Positions 16,174 to 16,372 of a stretch of 16,372 bases of DNA are shown here, one piece after another. A model generated the notes under the pieces. That model did not search any database and was not told the DNA's origin. It saw nothing but the letters and a program-made list of their open reading frames with translations. Both the position numbers and the translations under genes were made by a program. The stretch is from Sphaerosporella brunnea. Lineage: Eukaryota > Ascomycota > Pezizomycetes > Pezizales > Pyronemataceae. Positions within the stretch are counted from its first letter, which is position 1. Each line of letters starts with the position of its first letter. The stretch is taken from contig VXIS01000567.1 in the NCBI GenBank assembly GCA_008704415.1, forward strand, positions 1-16,372, written 5' to 3'.

Positions 16174-16372
16174 TGGGGGGCTTTTTTAATTCTTACACTC
16201 GCACAAAACACGCTATTTATCCTGCAATTGCCAACCAACATCTCCCATAACTTCATCACAGACTGTTCATAGGCGCCGCGCTACATTACTTTGTGCTAAG
16301 ACACCGGTGGGCCACATTTGGGTCCCCATGGAGTTGTGGGGCGCGGAGTTGGTTCCCACCTGTCAATTGGCC
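16174..16372. other. upstream DNA of the piggyBac pseudogene
   Basis: No gene. The region probably holds its promoter. The last bases (CCTGTCAATTGGCC) resemble CCTGTGAAATTGGCC at 14086-14100 on the other side of the pseudogene, in direct orientation; this could be a flanking duplication or chance. Confidence 0.4.

Noticed and set aside
14086..16372. CCTGT(G)AAATTGGCC and CCTGTCAATTGGCC as piggyBac terminal repeats
   Set aside because: They are in direct, not inverted, orientation, and no TTAA target site is next to them. The second touches the window edge, so it cannot be judged.
1..16372. CRISPR array, tRNA or rRNA genes
   Set aside because: The repeat arrays have 72-80 bp or longer units without unique spacers, and the sequence is eukaryotic. 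No tRNA-like cloverleaf with A and B boxes or rRNA core sequence was noticed by eye; a covariance-model scan would be decisive.

Overview
The window looks like transposon-rich nuclear DNA of a filamentous fungus, probably an ascomycete (Pezizomycotina). The evidence is a set of 46-57 bp introns with GTAAGT-like donors and CTAAC/CTAAT-like branch sites, a Clr5-like N-terminus on one protein, chromodomain Gypsy and Copia retrotransposons, and mostly C-to-T/G-to-A inactivating changes of the kind left by RIP. The species cannot be told from the sequence. No host housekeeping gene, rRNA, tRNA or CRISPR array was seen.

Layout: 1-1519 is the 3' end of a Ty1/copia element (RT, RNase H, polypurine tract, 212-bp LTR). 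1520-1988 is non-coding and holds a 42-bp sequence that recurs inverted at 12131-12172. 1989-2620 is an intact-looking two-exon gene for a lysine-rich 191-aa protein. It stops 5 bp before a repeat array (2626-2879) that is the left tip of an element here called A. A non-autonomous hAT-like element (2880-4003) with an 8-bp target duplication interrupts that array. 4540-5275 is an 80-bp minisatellite. 5393-5690 (minus) is a small coiled-coil gene, and 6170-6732 is a decayed piggyBac N-terminus.

7308-about 12032 is the most interesting part: an apparently intact DNA element, here called B. Its two ends are arrays of a 72-bp repeat in inverted orientation. Inside are two divergently transcribed, spliced genes that share a 264-bp promoter region. 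One encodes a 513-aa Clr5-like/DDE integrase (9724-11470, plus; five exons; D203, D263, E304). The other encodes a roughly 502-aa companion (7782-9459, minus; three exons) with a duplicated Cys/His module, a SUMO-interacting-motif-like stretch and several SUMO-acceptor-like sites. The two genes plus the inverted subterminal arrays suggest a two-protein transposition system whose second protein may contact the SUMO pathway.

12235-13625 is the 3' end of a chromodomain Gypsy element with a 477-bp LTR, inserted into a tandem repeat of about 170 bp that continues to 14070. 14172-16173 (minus) is a nearly full-length piggyBac-type transposase pseudogene with three stops and two frameshifts. The rest is upstream DNA with no recognisable gene.
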